Source: Thalassovita sp. | Lineage (GTDB): Bacteria; Pseudomonadota; Alphaproteobacteria; Rhodobacterales; Rhodobacteraceae | DNA: 64,000 nt | Direction of reading: 5' to 3' | Assembly: GCA_029212905.1 (NCBI GenBank) | Contig: JARGPB010000010.1 | Span: 62,001 to 126,000 of the forward strand | In this document: positions 24,629-33,512 of the stretch, in pieces | Layout: each line of letters begins with the position of its first letter | Numbering within the stretch: the first letter of the stretch is position 1 | Position numbers and translations under genes: made by a program | The notes under the pieces: model-generated | Database searches by the model: none | What the model was told of the DNA's origin: nothing | What the model saw: only the letters and a program-made list of their open reading frames with translations

Positions 24629-25639
24629 GTGACAGTGATGAGCCTGGACCAAGCCACAAGCAAACCGCACGAACAACTCGCCGCGCATCTGGCGGGCGGT
24701 ATGGACGCCGTGAACACCCTGATCCGCGCGCGGATGGCGTCGAAACACGCCCCCCGCATCCCCGAGGTCACGGCCCACCTGGTCGAGGCCGGCGGCAAGC
24801 GCCTGCGCCCCATGCTGACCCTGGCTGCGGCAGACCTGTGCGGCTACACCGGCCCCTATCACATCCACCTGGCCGCCACGGTCGAATTCATCCACACAGC
24901 GACCCTGCTGCATGACGATGTGGTCGACGAAAGCGCCCAGCGGCGCGGCCGCCCTACGGCGAATCTGCTGTGGGACAACAAATCTTCGGTTCTGGTCGGC
25001 GACTACCTGTTCGCCCGCGCCTTCCAGTTGATGGTCGAGCCGGGCAATCTGCGCGTGCTGAACATCCTGTCCAACGCCGCCGCCACCATCGCCGAAGGCG
25101 AGGTGCTGCAACTGACCGCCGCTCAGGACCTACGCACCGACGAATCCATCTATCTTCAGGTGGTCCGGGGAAAAACCGCCGCCCTGTTCTCTGCCGCCAC
25201 TGAATCCGGCGCCGTGATCGCCAGAGCCGAGGAAACCACCGTCCAGGCGCTGTTCGACTACGGCGACGCGCTGGGAATCGCCTTCCAGATCGTCGATGAC
25301 CTGCTGGATTACCAGGGCGACACCAAAGCCACCGGCAAAAACATCGGTGACGATTTCCGGGAACGCAAACTGACCCTCCCCGTGATCAAGGCCGTCGCCC
25401 GCGCCAACGAAGAAGAGCGCGCCTTCTGGACCCGCACCATCGAAAAAGGCAAACAAGAGGACGGCGATCTCGACCACGCCCTGTCCTTGCTGCACAAACA
25501 TAACGCGCTTATCGACACCCGCGCCGACGCGCTGGCCTGGGCCGAAAAGGCCAAAACCGCCATGTCCGCCCTGCCCGCACATCCGCTGCGCCAGATGCTG
25601 ACCGAGCTCGCGGATTACGTGGTGGCCCGGATCAACTGA
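24629..25639 (+). CDS. ispB: Polyprenyl diphosphate synthase
   Basis: A trans-isoprenyl diphosphate synthase of 336 residues building the ubiquinone side chain (probably C50, decaprenyl, in this group; the length is not readable here). Aspartate-rich motifs are intact: 'LLHDDVVDESAQRRG' (D96-D100) and 'IVDDLLDYQGD' near residue 222, plus 'GGKRLRPML'. GTG 24629, GTG 24635 and ATG 24638 are all possible starts; the ATG is the most conservative. Divergent from DUF2007, convergent with ispE. Confidence 0.93.
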   Translation: MTVMSLDQATSKPHEQLAAHLAGGMDAVNTLIRARMASKHAPRIPEVTAHLVEAGGKRLRPMLTLAAADLCGYTGPYHIHLAATVEFIHTATLLHDDVVDESAQRRGRPTANLLWDNKSSVLVGDYLFARAFQLMVEPGNLRVLNILSNAAATIAEGEVLQLTAAQDLRTDESIYLQVVRGKTAALFSAATESGAVIARAEETTVQALFDYGDALGIAFQIVDDLLDYQGDTKATGKNIGDDFRERKLTLPVIKAVARANEEERAFWTRTIEKGKQEDGDLDHALSLLHKHNALIDTRADALAWAEKAKTAMSALPAHPLRQMLTELADYVVARIN

Positions 25640-25652
25640 TCCCGGCCCCTCG

Positions 25653-25674
25653 TTTCATCTTGCTGAAAATACTC
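25653..25674 (+). repeat. Dispersed 22-bp repeat, copy 1
   Basis: TTTCATCTTGC followed by TGAAAATACTC, identical to the reverse complement of 40251-40272 and near-identical to 40310-40331 and 52862-52883. It lies in the 64-bp gap between the convergent ends of ispB and ispE, followed by a CTGCGC...GCGCAG hairpin. Confidence 0.85.
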
Positions 25675-25703
25675 AAATCCTGCGCGTGCCACGGGCGCAG
25701 CGC

Positions 25704-26519
25704 CTAACGCAAAGCCACCGCCCGCACCCACCATCCGGGTCGCGCCAAGGCTCGGGCCGCGCGTTGTGCGTTTTCCGCGTCGTGGAACAATCCGAAACAC
25801 GTCGCCCCCGACCCCGACATCCGCGCCAGCACGACCCCCTCGCAGGCCGAGATCGCCGCCAAAACCGTCGCGATTTCCGGCTGCAAGCCGATCGCTGCCG
25901 CCTCCATGTCGTTGCGCTGCGCGGCGATCCAGTCCATCGCCGCGACGGCCCCGCCCCCATCGGGCCAGGCTGTCATCTCGGGGTTGTCGCGCCGGGTCAT
26001 CGCGCGGAATACTGCGGGGGTGGACACCGCGACGCCGGGGTTCACCAGCACCGCCGACAGAGGCTCCATCAACAGCGGCTGCACCCAGTCTCCGATGCCC
26101 CGCATATGCGCAGCATGGCCGATCCGGCACACCGGCACATCCGCGCCCAGGCTGGCCGGATCGCGATCGAACGGCCGGCCGAACAGCTCTTCCATGGCGC
26201 GCAGCACCGCCGCAGCATCGGATGATCCTCCGCCGATTCCCGCCGCCGCGGGCAGGTGTTTGTCCAACGTGATCGAGACCGGCTCGCCAAAGGCTTCGGC
26301 GGCTTTCCAACACAGGTTTCGCGCATCGGCCGGGACGCCTTCGGCCAAGGGGCCCGTGACCCGCATCGCCATGTCATCCGCCCGCGCCACCGTCACCCGG
26401 TCGCCCACGTCCGCGAACATGACCAGCGAATCCAACAGGTGATACCCATCCGCGCGCTGGCCCGTCACATGCAGGCTCAGGTTCACCTTTGCCGGGGCAA
26501 AGACCTCGACCTTAGTCAT
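25704..26519 (-). CDS. ispE: 4-diphosphocytidyl-2-C-methyl-D-erythritol kinase
   Basis: A 271-residue GHMP kinase phosphorylating CDP-methylerythritol in the MEP isoprenoid pathway. 'FAPAKVNLSLHVTGQRADGYH' is the N-terminal substrate motif and 'LPAAAGIGGGSSDAAAVLRA' the ATP loop; 'ARMSGSGATCFGLF' is the C-terminal motif. The ATG at 26519 is used rather than an upstream TTG; it overlaps the TPR gene by eight bases. It provides precursors for the neighbouring polyprenyl synthase. Confidence 0.95.
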   Translation of the reverse strand: MTKVEVFAPAKVNLSLHVTGQRADGYHLLDSLVMFADVGDRVTVARADDMAMRVTGPLAEGVPADARNLCWKAAEAFGEPVSITLDKHLPAAAGIGGGSSDAAAVLRAMEELFGRPFDRDPASLGADVPVCRIGHAAHMRGIGDWVQPLLMEPLSAVLVNPGVAVSTPAVFRAMTRRDNPEMTAWPDGGGAVAAMDWIAAQRNDMEAAAIGLQPEIATVLAAISACEGVVLARMSGSGATCFGLFHDAENAQRAARALARPGWWVRAVALR

Positions 26520-28215
26520 GCGCAACCTTCAATGGCGGGGCGCCTTCTTCGGCCAGGACCACGTCCAGCCCGACCTCCAGTTTGCGGCGGATACGGTCGG
26601 CATCCACATCCCCCGAGGCATTGTCATATTTGGCAAAGGACAGCGCCCGGTGCCATTGGAATTCCGCCTCGCGTTTGCGGCCCACGGCCCACAACACATC
26701 GCCCAGGTGATCGTTGACCACCGGATCCACCGGCATCAGCTCGGCCGCGCGTTCCATATGGCCGATCGCGTCCTCATAGCGGCCCAGACGGTACAGCGCC
26801 CACCCCAGAGAATCGACGATATAGCCGCTGTCCGGCCGCGCCTCGACCGCCTGTTCAATCAGCGACAAGGCCTCGTCCAGCTTCAGTTTGTGTTCAACCA
26901 GCGAGTACCCCAGATAATTCAGCACCTGCGGCTGATTGGGGTTCAGCTCCAGTGCGGTGCGGAAATCGGCTTCGGCTTTGGGCCATTCGCCCAGGCGCTC
27001 GAAACTGATCGCGCGGGCATAGTAGATGAACCAATGCTCGCTGCTGGGCGCGCCGTACAGCTCCACGGCCGTATCATAGGCCACCGTTGCCTCGTCGAAC
27101 CGTTTCAGCTGCCGCATCAGGTCGCCCAGCGTCACCCAAACCATCGGAAACGCACCGTGGCTGCGTGTCAGCTGTTCCAGAACCTCGACGGCTGAATCCA
27201 GTTTTTCGGCCTTGCGCAGGGTCTCTGCCCGGCCCAGTTCCGCCGCGAAATACGACGGGCTGTCCTGCACCACAGATTTATACGTCGCCGAGGCCAGCTC
27301 GTACCGGCCCAAGGAATCCAACAGGCTTGCGCTCAGCAGGATGCCATCCGTGTGGTCGGGCCGCAGATATTCCACGACGCGCGTGTACAGCAGCGTGTAA
27401 TCCTCGCCCGCCTCAGCGTTCAGCGCGGCGGCGACCGAATAAAACACCTCGGCCACGCCCTGACGCGGGTCTTGCACCATGGTAAAAGGCAGGGTCTCGC
27501 CCGCCTCAAGCCGCGCACGGATCGCCTGAATCGCGGGGTCGAAATCCCGTCCGAACAGCTCATCCAGCAGGCCCATCGCCGTGTCGCCCTGATCCAGTTG
27601 GCTCAGGATTTCGACACGCGCAATTGCGCCGCGCCGGGTCATCTGCAAAGGCCCGCCCGCGCTGTCTGCGAAAATCGCTTCAGCCCCTTCGAAATCCCCG
27701 ACCGAGGCCAGCGCCATTGCCTTGTGATACAGGGCAAACGCCGCCAGTCCGCGTTCTGCCGCGACCCCGTCAAACGCCTTCAGCGCCGCCGAGACGCTGC
27801 CATTTCCCATCAGCGCCCAGGCGTTCAACAGCCCGTCCACCAGCGGCCCGATCCCGCGCTCTTCGTCCAGCCGGGCCAAAAGCGCGTCATATTTTCCGGT
27901 GGCTGCTTCGTCAGCGACCAGCACCAGCCGCGCGATCTGGCTTTGCAGCCCGTCGGCCTCCATCTTGCGGGCGACGGGGATGGCGCGTGCGACCTCTCCC
28001 AGCGACAGCTGCGACAGGACCGTGCTTTCCAGCAGATGCGGGTTTGATGGGTCACGTGCCAGGGCGCGGGTGAAATAATCCGCCGCTGCCTTGTAATCGC
28101 TGGACATGCCCGCGCTGCGTGCCGCCAGATAGGACCCGGCAATTCCCTGCGCCTGCACGGGGCTGACCGCCGCCACTGCCAGGGCCAAAGCCACGCTCCA
28201 AAGCCGTTTTCGCAT
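26512..28215 (-). CDS. Exported tetratricopeptide-repeat protein
   Basis: A 567-residue protein with a Sec signal peptide (residues 1-23, MRKRLWSV... ending VQAQ) and TPR repeats along its length, clearest in residues 330-520. One repeat reads 'AEADFRTALELNPNQPQVLNYLGYSLVE'. It looks periplasmic and is presumably a scaffold for protein assembly; no partner is evident. The start at 28215 was chosen for the signal peptide; an upstream in-frame extension lacks one. It sits between ETF-QO and ispE, as in other Rhodobacterales. Confidence 0.85.
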   Translation of the reverse strand: MRKRLWSVALALAVAAVSPVQAQGIAGSYLAARSAGMSSDYKAAADYFTRALARDPSNPHLLESTVLSQLSLGEVARAIPVARKMEADGLQSQIARLVLVADEAATGKYDALLARLDEERGIGPLVDGLLNAWALMGNGSVSAALKAFDGVAAERGLAAFALYHKAMALASVGDFEGAEAIFADSAGGPLQMTRRGAIARVEILSQLDQGDTAMGLLDELFGRDFDPAIQAIRARLEAGETLPFTMVQDPRQGVAEVFYSVAAALNAEAGEDYTLLYTRVVEYLRPDHTDGILLSASLLDSLGRYELASATYKSVVQDSPSYFAAELGRAETLRKAEKLDSAVEVLEQLTRSHGAFPMVWVTLGDLMRQLKRFDEATVAYDTAVELYGAPSSEHWFIYYARAISFERLGEWPKAEADFRTALELNPNQPQVLNYLGYSLVEHKLKLDEALSLIEQAVEARPDSGYIVDSLGWALYRLGRYEDAIGHMERAAELMPVDPVVNDHLGDVLWAVGRKREAEFQWHRALSFAKYDNASGDVDADRIRRKLEVGLDVVLAEEGAPPLKVAHD

Positions 28216-28320
28216 CCGATTTCCGCCTGTGCCGTTCCATCCGAGCCAACAGACTAGCGTTCCGTGCAGCGAACGCAATGCGCGCTGGGTAAACTTCGCG
28301 GCAATCGGCCGAAAACTAGA

Positions 28321-28344
28321 AAGGGCGACCCCAGGGCCGCCCTT
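28321..28344 (-). terminator. Probable terminator of the ETF-QO gene
   Basis: On the minus strand, AAAGGGCG...CGCCCTTT pairs around a ten-base loop just after the ETF-QO stop, followed by CTAGTTTT. The stem is eight pairs but the T-run is delayed, so efficiency is uncertain. Confidence 0.6.
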
Positions 28345-28350
28345 TGCGTA

Positions 28351-29997
28351 TCACATATTCGGGTAGTTTGGCCCTTCGCCACCCTGCGGGGTGGCCCAGT
28401 TGATGTTCTGACTGGGGTCCTTGATATCGCAGGTTTTGCAATGCACGCAGTTCTGGAAATTGACCCGGAACTCGGGGCCGTTGTCGCCCTCCAGCACCTC
28501 ATAGACGCCCGCGGGGCAGTAGCGCTGCGCCGGCTCGTCGAACTTGGGCAGGTTGACGTTGATCGGCACCGACGGATCGGCCAGTTGCAAGTGGCAGGGC
28601 TGCTCTTCTTCGTGGTTGGTAAAGCTGAACGACACGTTGGTCAGCCGGTCAAACGACAGTGTCCCATCGGGTTTGGGATAGTCGATTTTCTTATGTTTGC
28701 TGGCGTCTTCGGTGGCTGCGGCATCGGTTTTGCCATGCCCAATCGTGCCAAACAAAGAGAAACCCAGCGTGTTGGTCCACATGTCGAACCCGCCCAGGAT
28801 CAGGCTGGGGATCATGCCCAGTTTCGACCACAAGGGTTTGACGTTACGGACCTTTTTCAGGTCTTTACCGATGGCACCGCTGCGCACGTCTGTCTCGTAT
28901 GCGGTCAGTTCGTCGCCCGAACGCTCGGCCTTGATCGCGTCGAACGCGGCCTCGGCGGCGGCTTTGCCGGACAGCATGGCGTTGTGGTTGCCCTTGATGC
29001 GCGGCACGTTGACCATCCCGACCGAGCACCCCAGCAGCGCCACGCCAGGCGCGACCATCTTGGGCATCGACTGATATCCGCCCTCGGAAATCGCACGCGC
29101 GCCATAGGCCACACGTTTACCGCCCTTCAGCAGGTCGGCGACCATCGGGTGATGTTTGAACCGCTGGAATTCCATATAGGGGAACAGATGCGGGTTCTTA
29201 TAGTTCAGGTGCACCACGAAACCGACATACACCTGATTGTTTTCCAGGTGGTAAATGAACGATCCACCGCCCGCGTTGCCGTTCAGCGGCCAGCCCATCG
29301 TGTGGGTCACGGTGCCTTCGCGGTGTTTCTCGGGGTCGATTTCCCAGATTTCCTTCATGCCGATGCCGAATTTCTGCGGCTCTTTTCCGGCTTGCAGGTC
29401 GTATTTGGCGATCACTTCCTTGGCCAGCGACCCGCGCACGCCCTCGGACAGGAACACGTATTTGCCGTTCAGCACCATGCCCGGCTCGTAGCTGGGGCCC
29501 GGCGTCCCGTCGGGGCTCTTGCCGAATTCGCCGGCAACCACGCCGGTCACCTGACCGTTGTCGCCGTAAATCAGTTCCGAACACGCCATGCCGGGGAAAA
29601 TCTCCACGCCCATTTCCTCGGCCTGTTCGGCCATCCAGCGGCAGACGTTCCCCATCGAGACAATGTAATTGCCGTGGTTGTTCATCAGCGGCGGCATCGG
29701 GAAATTGGGCACGCGAATTTCGCCCGCTTCGCCCAGCATATAGAAATTATCCTGCGTGACCGGCGTATTCAGCGGCGCGCCTTTTTCCTTCCAATCGGGG
29801 ATCAGCGCATCCAACCCCGAAGGATCCAGCACGGCGCCCGACAGGATATGCGCCCCCACTTCCGAGCCCTTCTCCAACACGACGACATCCAGATCGGCGT
29901 CCAGTTGTTTCAGACGGATCGCTGCCGACAGGCCCGCAGGCCCCGCACCAACGATCACAACGTCATATTCCATCGCTTCCCGTTCGATCTCGGACAT
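28351..29997 (-). CDS. Electron transfer flavoprotein-ubiquinone oxidoreductase
   Basis: A 548-residue inner-membrane-associated FAD and [4Fe-4S] protein passing electrons from ETF to ubiquinone during fatty acid and amino acid oxidation. The FAD fold is 'YDVVIVGAGPAGLSAAIRLKQLD'; the cluster cysteines are in 'RYCPAGVYE' and 'FQNCVHCKTCDIKDPSQNINW'. The start at 29997 matches the family start and has a GGAG site. The acyl-CoA dehydrogenase at 36-37.6 kb could feed this enzyme through ETF. Confidence 0.96.
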   Translation of the reverse strand: MSEIEREAMEYDVVIVGAGPAGLSAAIRLKQLDADLDVVVLEKGSEVGAHILSGAVLDPSGLDALIPDWKEKGAPLNTPVTQDNFYMLGEAGEIRVPNFPMPPLMNNHGNYIVSMGNVCRWMAEQAEEMGVEIFPGMACSELIYGDNGQVTGVVAGEFGKSPDGTPGPSYEPGMVLNGKYVFLSEGVRGSLAKEVIAKYDLQAGKEPQKFGIGMKEIWEIDPEKHREGTVTHTMGWPLNGNAGGGSFIYHLENNQVYVGFVVHLNYKNPHLFPYMEFQRFKHHPMVADLLKGGKRVAYGARAISEGGYQSMPKMVAPGVALLGCSVGMVNVPRIKGNHNAMLSGKAAAEAAFDAIKAERSGDELTAYETDVRSGAIGKDLKKVRNVKPLWSKLGMIPSLILGGFDMWTNTLGFSLFGTIGHGKTDAAATEDASKHKKIDYPKPDGTLSFDRLTNVSFSFTNHEEEQPCHLQLADPSVPINVNLPKFDEPAQRYCPAGVYEVLEGDNGPEFRVNFQNCVHCKTCDIKDPSQNINWATPQGGEGPNYPNM

Positions 29998-30208
29998 AGG
30001 TGGCTCTCCTCTTGGATTCCGCGCGTAACTTTCGTTCGCACGGGGATACCGCGCTGCAGCATCGCCCGTCAATCAATACACAACGTAAAAATACCGGAAA
30101 ACGCGCTGTTTTGGCCCTGGAACGCCGCAAAACCGATGGAAGACCGCAAATTCCACAAACCTGCGCCAGAATGTACGATTTCCTGACATCTGGGCGCTAT
30201 CTCTTGCA

Positions 30209-30237
30209 TTGTCTGCGGGCTTCGGGTCAGGTAATCG
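30209..30237 (+). promoter_or_regulatory. Possible promoter of greA
   Basis: TTGTCT (30209-30214) and TAATCG (30232-30237) separated by 17 bp, about 70 bp upstream of the greA start in the 309-bp divergent gap with ETF-QO. The -10 is weak. The remainder of that gap shows nothing clear. Confidence 0.35.
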
Positions 30238-30306
30238 GGCGGGGAATAACACCAAGCGGCGGTCGCCCACGCGTCCGCCGTTACCTTTTGTGGAACTAAG
30301 GGGCCT

Positions 30307-30777
30307 ATGGAAAAGATACCGATGACCCGCGCGGGCCATACCGCGCTTGATGCTGAACTGAAGAACCTGAAATCCGTCGAACGGCCCTCCGTTATCCAGG
30401 CGATTGCCGAGGCGCGCGAACTGGGCGATCTCAAGGAAAACGCCGAATATCACTCGGCCCGCGAGAAACAGGGCTTCATCGAAGGCCGCATCAAAGAGCT
30501 CGAAGGCGTGCTGTCGCTGGCCGAGGTGATTGATCCCACCGCGCTCAAGGGTGCGATCAAATTCGGCGCGACCGTGACCCTGGTTGACGAAGACACCGAC
30601 GAGGAAAAAACCTGGCAGATCGTTGGCGAACACGAGGCCAGCGTCGAAAAGGGCCTGCTGAACATTCGCTCGCCCATCGCCCGCGCCCTGATCGGCAAAG
30701 AAGAGGGCGACAGCGTCGAGGTCCGCACCCCCGGCGGTGAAAAATCCTACGAAGTGCTCTCGATCAAATTCATCTAA
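30307..30777 (+). CDS. greA: Transcription elongation factor GreA
   Basis: A 156-residue protein that rescues backtracked RNA polymerase by stimulating transcript cleavage. The N-terminal coiled coil contains 'IAEARELGDLKENAEYHSAREKQGFIEGRI', with the acidic tip (D and E) that reaches the active centre; the C-terminal FKBP-like domain ends 'RTPGGEKSYEVLSIKFI'. Length is canonical. The gene at 30799 follows after 21 bp. Confidence 0.97.
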   Translation: MEKIPMTRAGHTALDAELKNLKSVERPSVIQAIAEARELGDLKENAEYHSAREKQGFIEGRIKELEGVLSLAEVIDPTALKGAIKFGATVTLVDEDTDEEKTWQIVGEHEASVEKGLLNIRSPIARALIGKEEGDSVEVRTPGGEKSYEVLSIKFI

Positions 30778-30798
30778 CGGACAGGCAACCCACCAAAG

Positions 30799-31818
30799 AT
30801 GGCCGACAAGGAAGAAAGCCGCTCGACCCCGCTGGGTCTGTATGACACCCCCGCTGGCGGGCGTGTGACTGGCATTGAAATGATTGCTGTGCTGCTCAGC
30901 CTGTTGTGGCTGCTGGGCGCAGGTGTGTTTTTCTTTTTGCTGGACACGGCGGCGTCCGGGGATCAGTCCCTGCGCTTCATGATGACCATGCTGGTGATTT
31001 TCCTGCCCGTGGCGATGATCTGGGTCGGGGCCACCGCCGCGCGGTCCTCTCGCGTGATGCGCGAGGAAAGCGCCCGTTTGCAGGCCGCGATTGATGCCAT
31101 CCGCAAGACCTATCTGGCGCAGGCACAGGGGCGCGGCGGCAACGCCGACACCTCGATTGCCAAGAAGCTGGAAGAGATCGCCGAGGCCCAGAAAAAGACC
31201 GAGATCGCGCTGGCCACCTTTACCTCTACCCGTGATCGGGACCGGATTGATCTGATGCGCCCCGCGCCCAAACCGTCCGAAACCGCCGTCCCCCCCGAGG
31301 ATCAGGCCCCCCTGCCCCTGGGCACCCCCGCCGAGGACCTAGAGCCCCCCTTGGCCCGCGCCGATTTCATCCGCGCGCTGAATTTCCCCGAAACCGCCGA
31401 AGACGAAGAGGGCTTTACCGCCCTGCGCAAGGCGCTCAAGGATCGGCAGGCCAGCCACCTGATTCAGGCCGCTCAGGACATCCTGACCCTGCTCAGCCAG
31501 GATGGCATCTATATGGATGACCTGCGTCCCGACCGCGCGCGTGCCGAAATCTGGCGCCGCTTTGCCGGTGGGGAGCGTGGCCGTCAGATCGCAGCTTTGG
31601 GCGGGATTCGGGATCGGTCGTCCCTCGCGCTGTCCGCCGGTCGGATGAAGCAGGACCCGATTTTCCGCGATACCGCGCACCATTTCCTGCGCCGCTTTGA
31701 CCGGATGCTGGCCGAGTTCGCCGAGAACGCCAGCGACACTGAAATCGCGGATCTGTCCGACACGCGCACCGCCCGCGCCTTTATGCTGCTGGGCCGTGTG
31801 ACCGGGATGTTCGACTAG
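30799..31818 (+). CDS. Two-TM coiled-coil protein of unknown function
   Basis: A 339-residue protein. Two transmembrane segments (about 24-46 and 54-77) are followed by a charged coiled coil (about 80-135), a Pro-rich linker (about 150-180, 'VPPEDQAPLPLGTPAEDLEPP') and a helical cytoplasmic-type domain to the end. I recognise no catalytic motif. It starts 21 bp after greA, so it is probably cotranscribed. The combination of membrane hairpin, coiled coil and helical domain resembles structural or signalling adaptors, but no function can be assigned. Confidence 0.7.
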   Translation: MADKEESRSTPLGLYDTPAGGRVTGIEMIAVLLSLLWLLGAGVFFFLLDTAASGDQSLRFMMTMLVIFLPVAMIWVGATAARSSRVMREESARLQAAIDAIRKTYLAQAQGRGGNADTSIAKKLEEIAEAQKKTEIALATFTSTRDRDRIDLMRPAPKPSETAVPPEDQAPLPLGTPAEDLEPPLARADFIRALNFPETAEDEEGFTALRKALKDRQASHLIQAAQDILTLLSQDGIYMDDLRPDRARAEIWRRFAGGERGRQIAALGGIRDRSSLALSAGRMKQDPIFRDTAHHFLRRFDRMLAEFAENASDTEIADLSDTRTARAFMLLGRVTGMFD

Positions 31819-32396
31819 ACCGGCCGCTCCATCCGCAGCGCTGATTTAAACCCGAAAACCCAGCGAAACGGCCCCGTTCCCTCGTGCGAGACCGGCTCGA
31901 ATCCGTGACGCGCATACAGGGCCTGGGCCCGTGGGTTCGTGTCGATCACATCCAGCCGCACCACCCGTGCACCGCTGCCATGGGCCAGATCCGCCACCGC
32001 TGTCAGCAGCGCCGTCCCCACGCCCTTGCCGCGCGCCGATGGCTCTACGAAAATGCCGTCCATCTGGCACACGCCCGGTTCCAGATCGCGCTCGAGTACG
32101 GACAAAAGCAGCCCACGCCACAGCGCCCCAAACAGCCCGAATTCGGCCCGCAAATCCGCCAGCTTGCCGCTGACCAGGCCGCCCTTTGGGGTTTTGACCC
32201 CGGCCACCCCCAGCAACACGTCCCCCTCGCGCGCGACCAGCGCGAACCTTGGGTTCAGCACCCGTTCGATGAATCGCAGCGCCCGCGGCTCCGGCCCCAA
32301 TACCTTGCCCAGTTTGGGGCCGAACGCCTGCCAATACAGCCGCGCCACCAGGGCGCGCTCGCCCGCGCTGAACCCCGCGTCAACCCTCAGCGTCAT
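31815..32396 (-). CDS. GNAT-family N-acetyltransferase
   Basis: A 193-residue protein with the GNAT acetyl-CoA loop in 'DGIFVEPSARGKGVGTALLTAVADLA' and the following 'VVRLDVIDTNPRAQALYARHGFEPV'. Substrate unknown. It overlaps the convergent two-TM gene by four bases and is divergent from azlC. Confidence 0.85.
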   Translation of the reverse strand: MTLRVDAGFSAGERALVARLYWQAFGPKLGKVLGPEPRALRFIERVLNPRFALVAREGDVLLGVAGVKTPKGGLVSGKLADLRAEFGLFGALWRGLLLSVLERDLEPGVCQMDGIFVEPSARGKGVGTALLTAVADLAHGSGARVVRLDVIDTNPRAQALYARHGFEPVSHEGTGPFRWVFGFKSALRMERPV

Positions 32397-32454
32397 TGCA
32401 TCCTCCTAGCCTGTCCGCTACGGCTTCGATATTCCTGATATTTGGGGACGGATC

Positions 32455-33168
32455 ATGACCACCACAACCCGCAGAACATATTGGCACGGTGTCCGCGATG
32501 GGATGCCCTTTCTGCTGGTGATTTTCCCCTTTGGCCTGCTGTTTGGCGTTGTCGCCACCGAGGCCGGGCTAAGCGTGCTGGAAACGCTCAGCTTTTCCAT
32601 CGTCGTGATCGCGGGGGCTGCGCAATTCACCGCCGTGCAACTGCTGTCGGAAAACGCCCCAACCGCGATCATCCTGGCCTCTTCTCTGGCGGTGAACCTG
32701 CGGATGGCGATGTATTCGGCCTCGTTGACGCCGCATATCGGGGGCGCGCCCCTGTGGCAGCGCGCGTTGATCGCCTATTTCACCGTGGATCAAAGCTATG
32801 CCTGCTCGATCATGGCCTTCGAGAAAAACCCGACCTGGACCATACCGCAGAAAATCGCCTACTTCTTTGGGGTCGTCAGCCCCGTTTGCCCGCTGTGGTA
32901 CATCGCCACCCTGGCCGGGGCCCTGCTGGGCAGCGCCATCCCCCCTGCCTTTGCGCTGGATTTCGCGGTGCCGATCACGTTCCTGGCGTTGATTGCGCCG
33001 ATGCTGCACACCACCGCGCATCGCGCCGCCGCGCTGGCCTCGGTTGTGCTGGCGCTGACCTTTGCCTTCTTGCCGTATAACACCGGGCTTTTGGTCGCCG
33101 GTCTGGGCGCCATGATCATCGGGGCGCAGGTCGAACTGTGGACCACCCGCCAAAAGGACCTCGCATGA
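32455..33168 (+). CDS. azlC: AzlC-family branched-chain amino acid exporter subunit
   Basis: A 237-residue integral membrane protein of the AzlC type: 'GVRDGMPFLLVIFPFGLLFGVVATEAGL', 'AAQFTAVQLLSENAPTAIILASSLAVNLRMAMYSASLTP' and further helices. With AzlD it exports branched-chain amino acids and analogues. The downstream azlD gene overlaps its stop by four bases, confirming the pair. Confidence 0.9.
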   Translation: MTTTTRRTYWHGVRDGMPFLLVIFPFGLLFGVVATEAGLSVLETLSFSIVVIAGAAQFTAVQLLSENAPTAIILASSLAVNLRMAMYSASLTPHIGGAPLWQRALIAYFTVDQSYACSIMAFEKNPTWTIPQKIAYFFGVVSPVCPLWYIATLAGALLGSAIPPAFALDFAVPITFLALIAPMLHTTAHRAAALASVVLALTFAFLPYNTGLLVAGLGAMIIGAQVELWTTRQKDLA

Positions 33169-33497
33169 CCCAGATTGATCCCGTCACATTGTGGACTGTC
33201 ATCATCGGCCTGGGGCTGGGCAGTTTTGGGCTGCGCTTTGTTTTTACCGGGATCGTTGGCAACCGCGCGATGCCCGAATGGGTGTTGCGGCACCTGCGCT
33301 ATACCGCTGTGGCGATTTTGCCCGGGCTGGTCGCGCCCGCCATCATGTGGCCCGCCGCAACCGGAGGCACGCCCGATGCGCCCCGCATGATCGCGGCCAT
33401 CGTGACGGTGACTGTTGGCTATGTCTGGAAAAACGTGCTGGCCGCGATTTTCTGTGGCGCGGCCAGCCTGTATGGGGCGATTTACCTGTTGGGCTGA
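33165..33497 (+). CDS. azlD: AzlD-family transporter subunit
   Basis: A 110-residue protein with four hydrophobic segments, the small partner of AzlC. 'LGLGSFGLRFVFTGIVGNRAMPEWVLRHLRYTAVAILPGLVAPAI' matches the AzlD pattern. The ATG at 33165 overlaps the azlC stop (ATGA); a more upstream in-frame codon lies inside azlC. Confidence 0.9.
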   Translation: MTQIDPVTLWTVIIGLGLGSFGLRFVFTGIVGNRAMPEWVLRHLRYTAVAILPGLVAPAIMWPAATGGTPDAPRMIAAIVTVTVGYVWKNVLAAIFCGAASLYGAIYLLG

Positions 33498-33512
33498 TCC
33501 AGCCCTCCCGGC

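Noticed and set aside
33490..33505. GGGCTG-ATC-CAGCCC stem at the azlD stop as terminator
   Set aside because: Six pairs, overlapping the stop codon, without a T-run on either strand.
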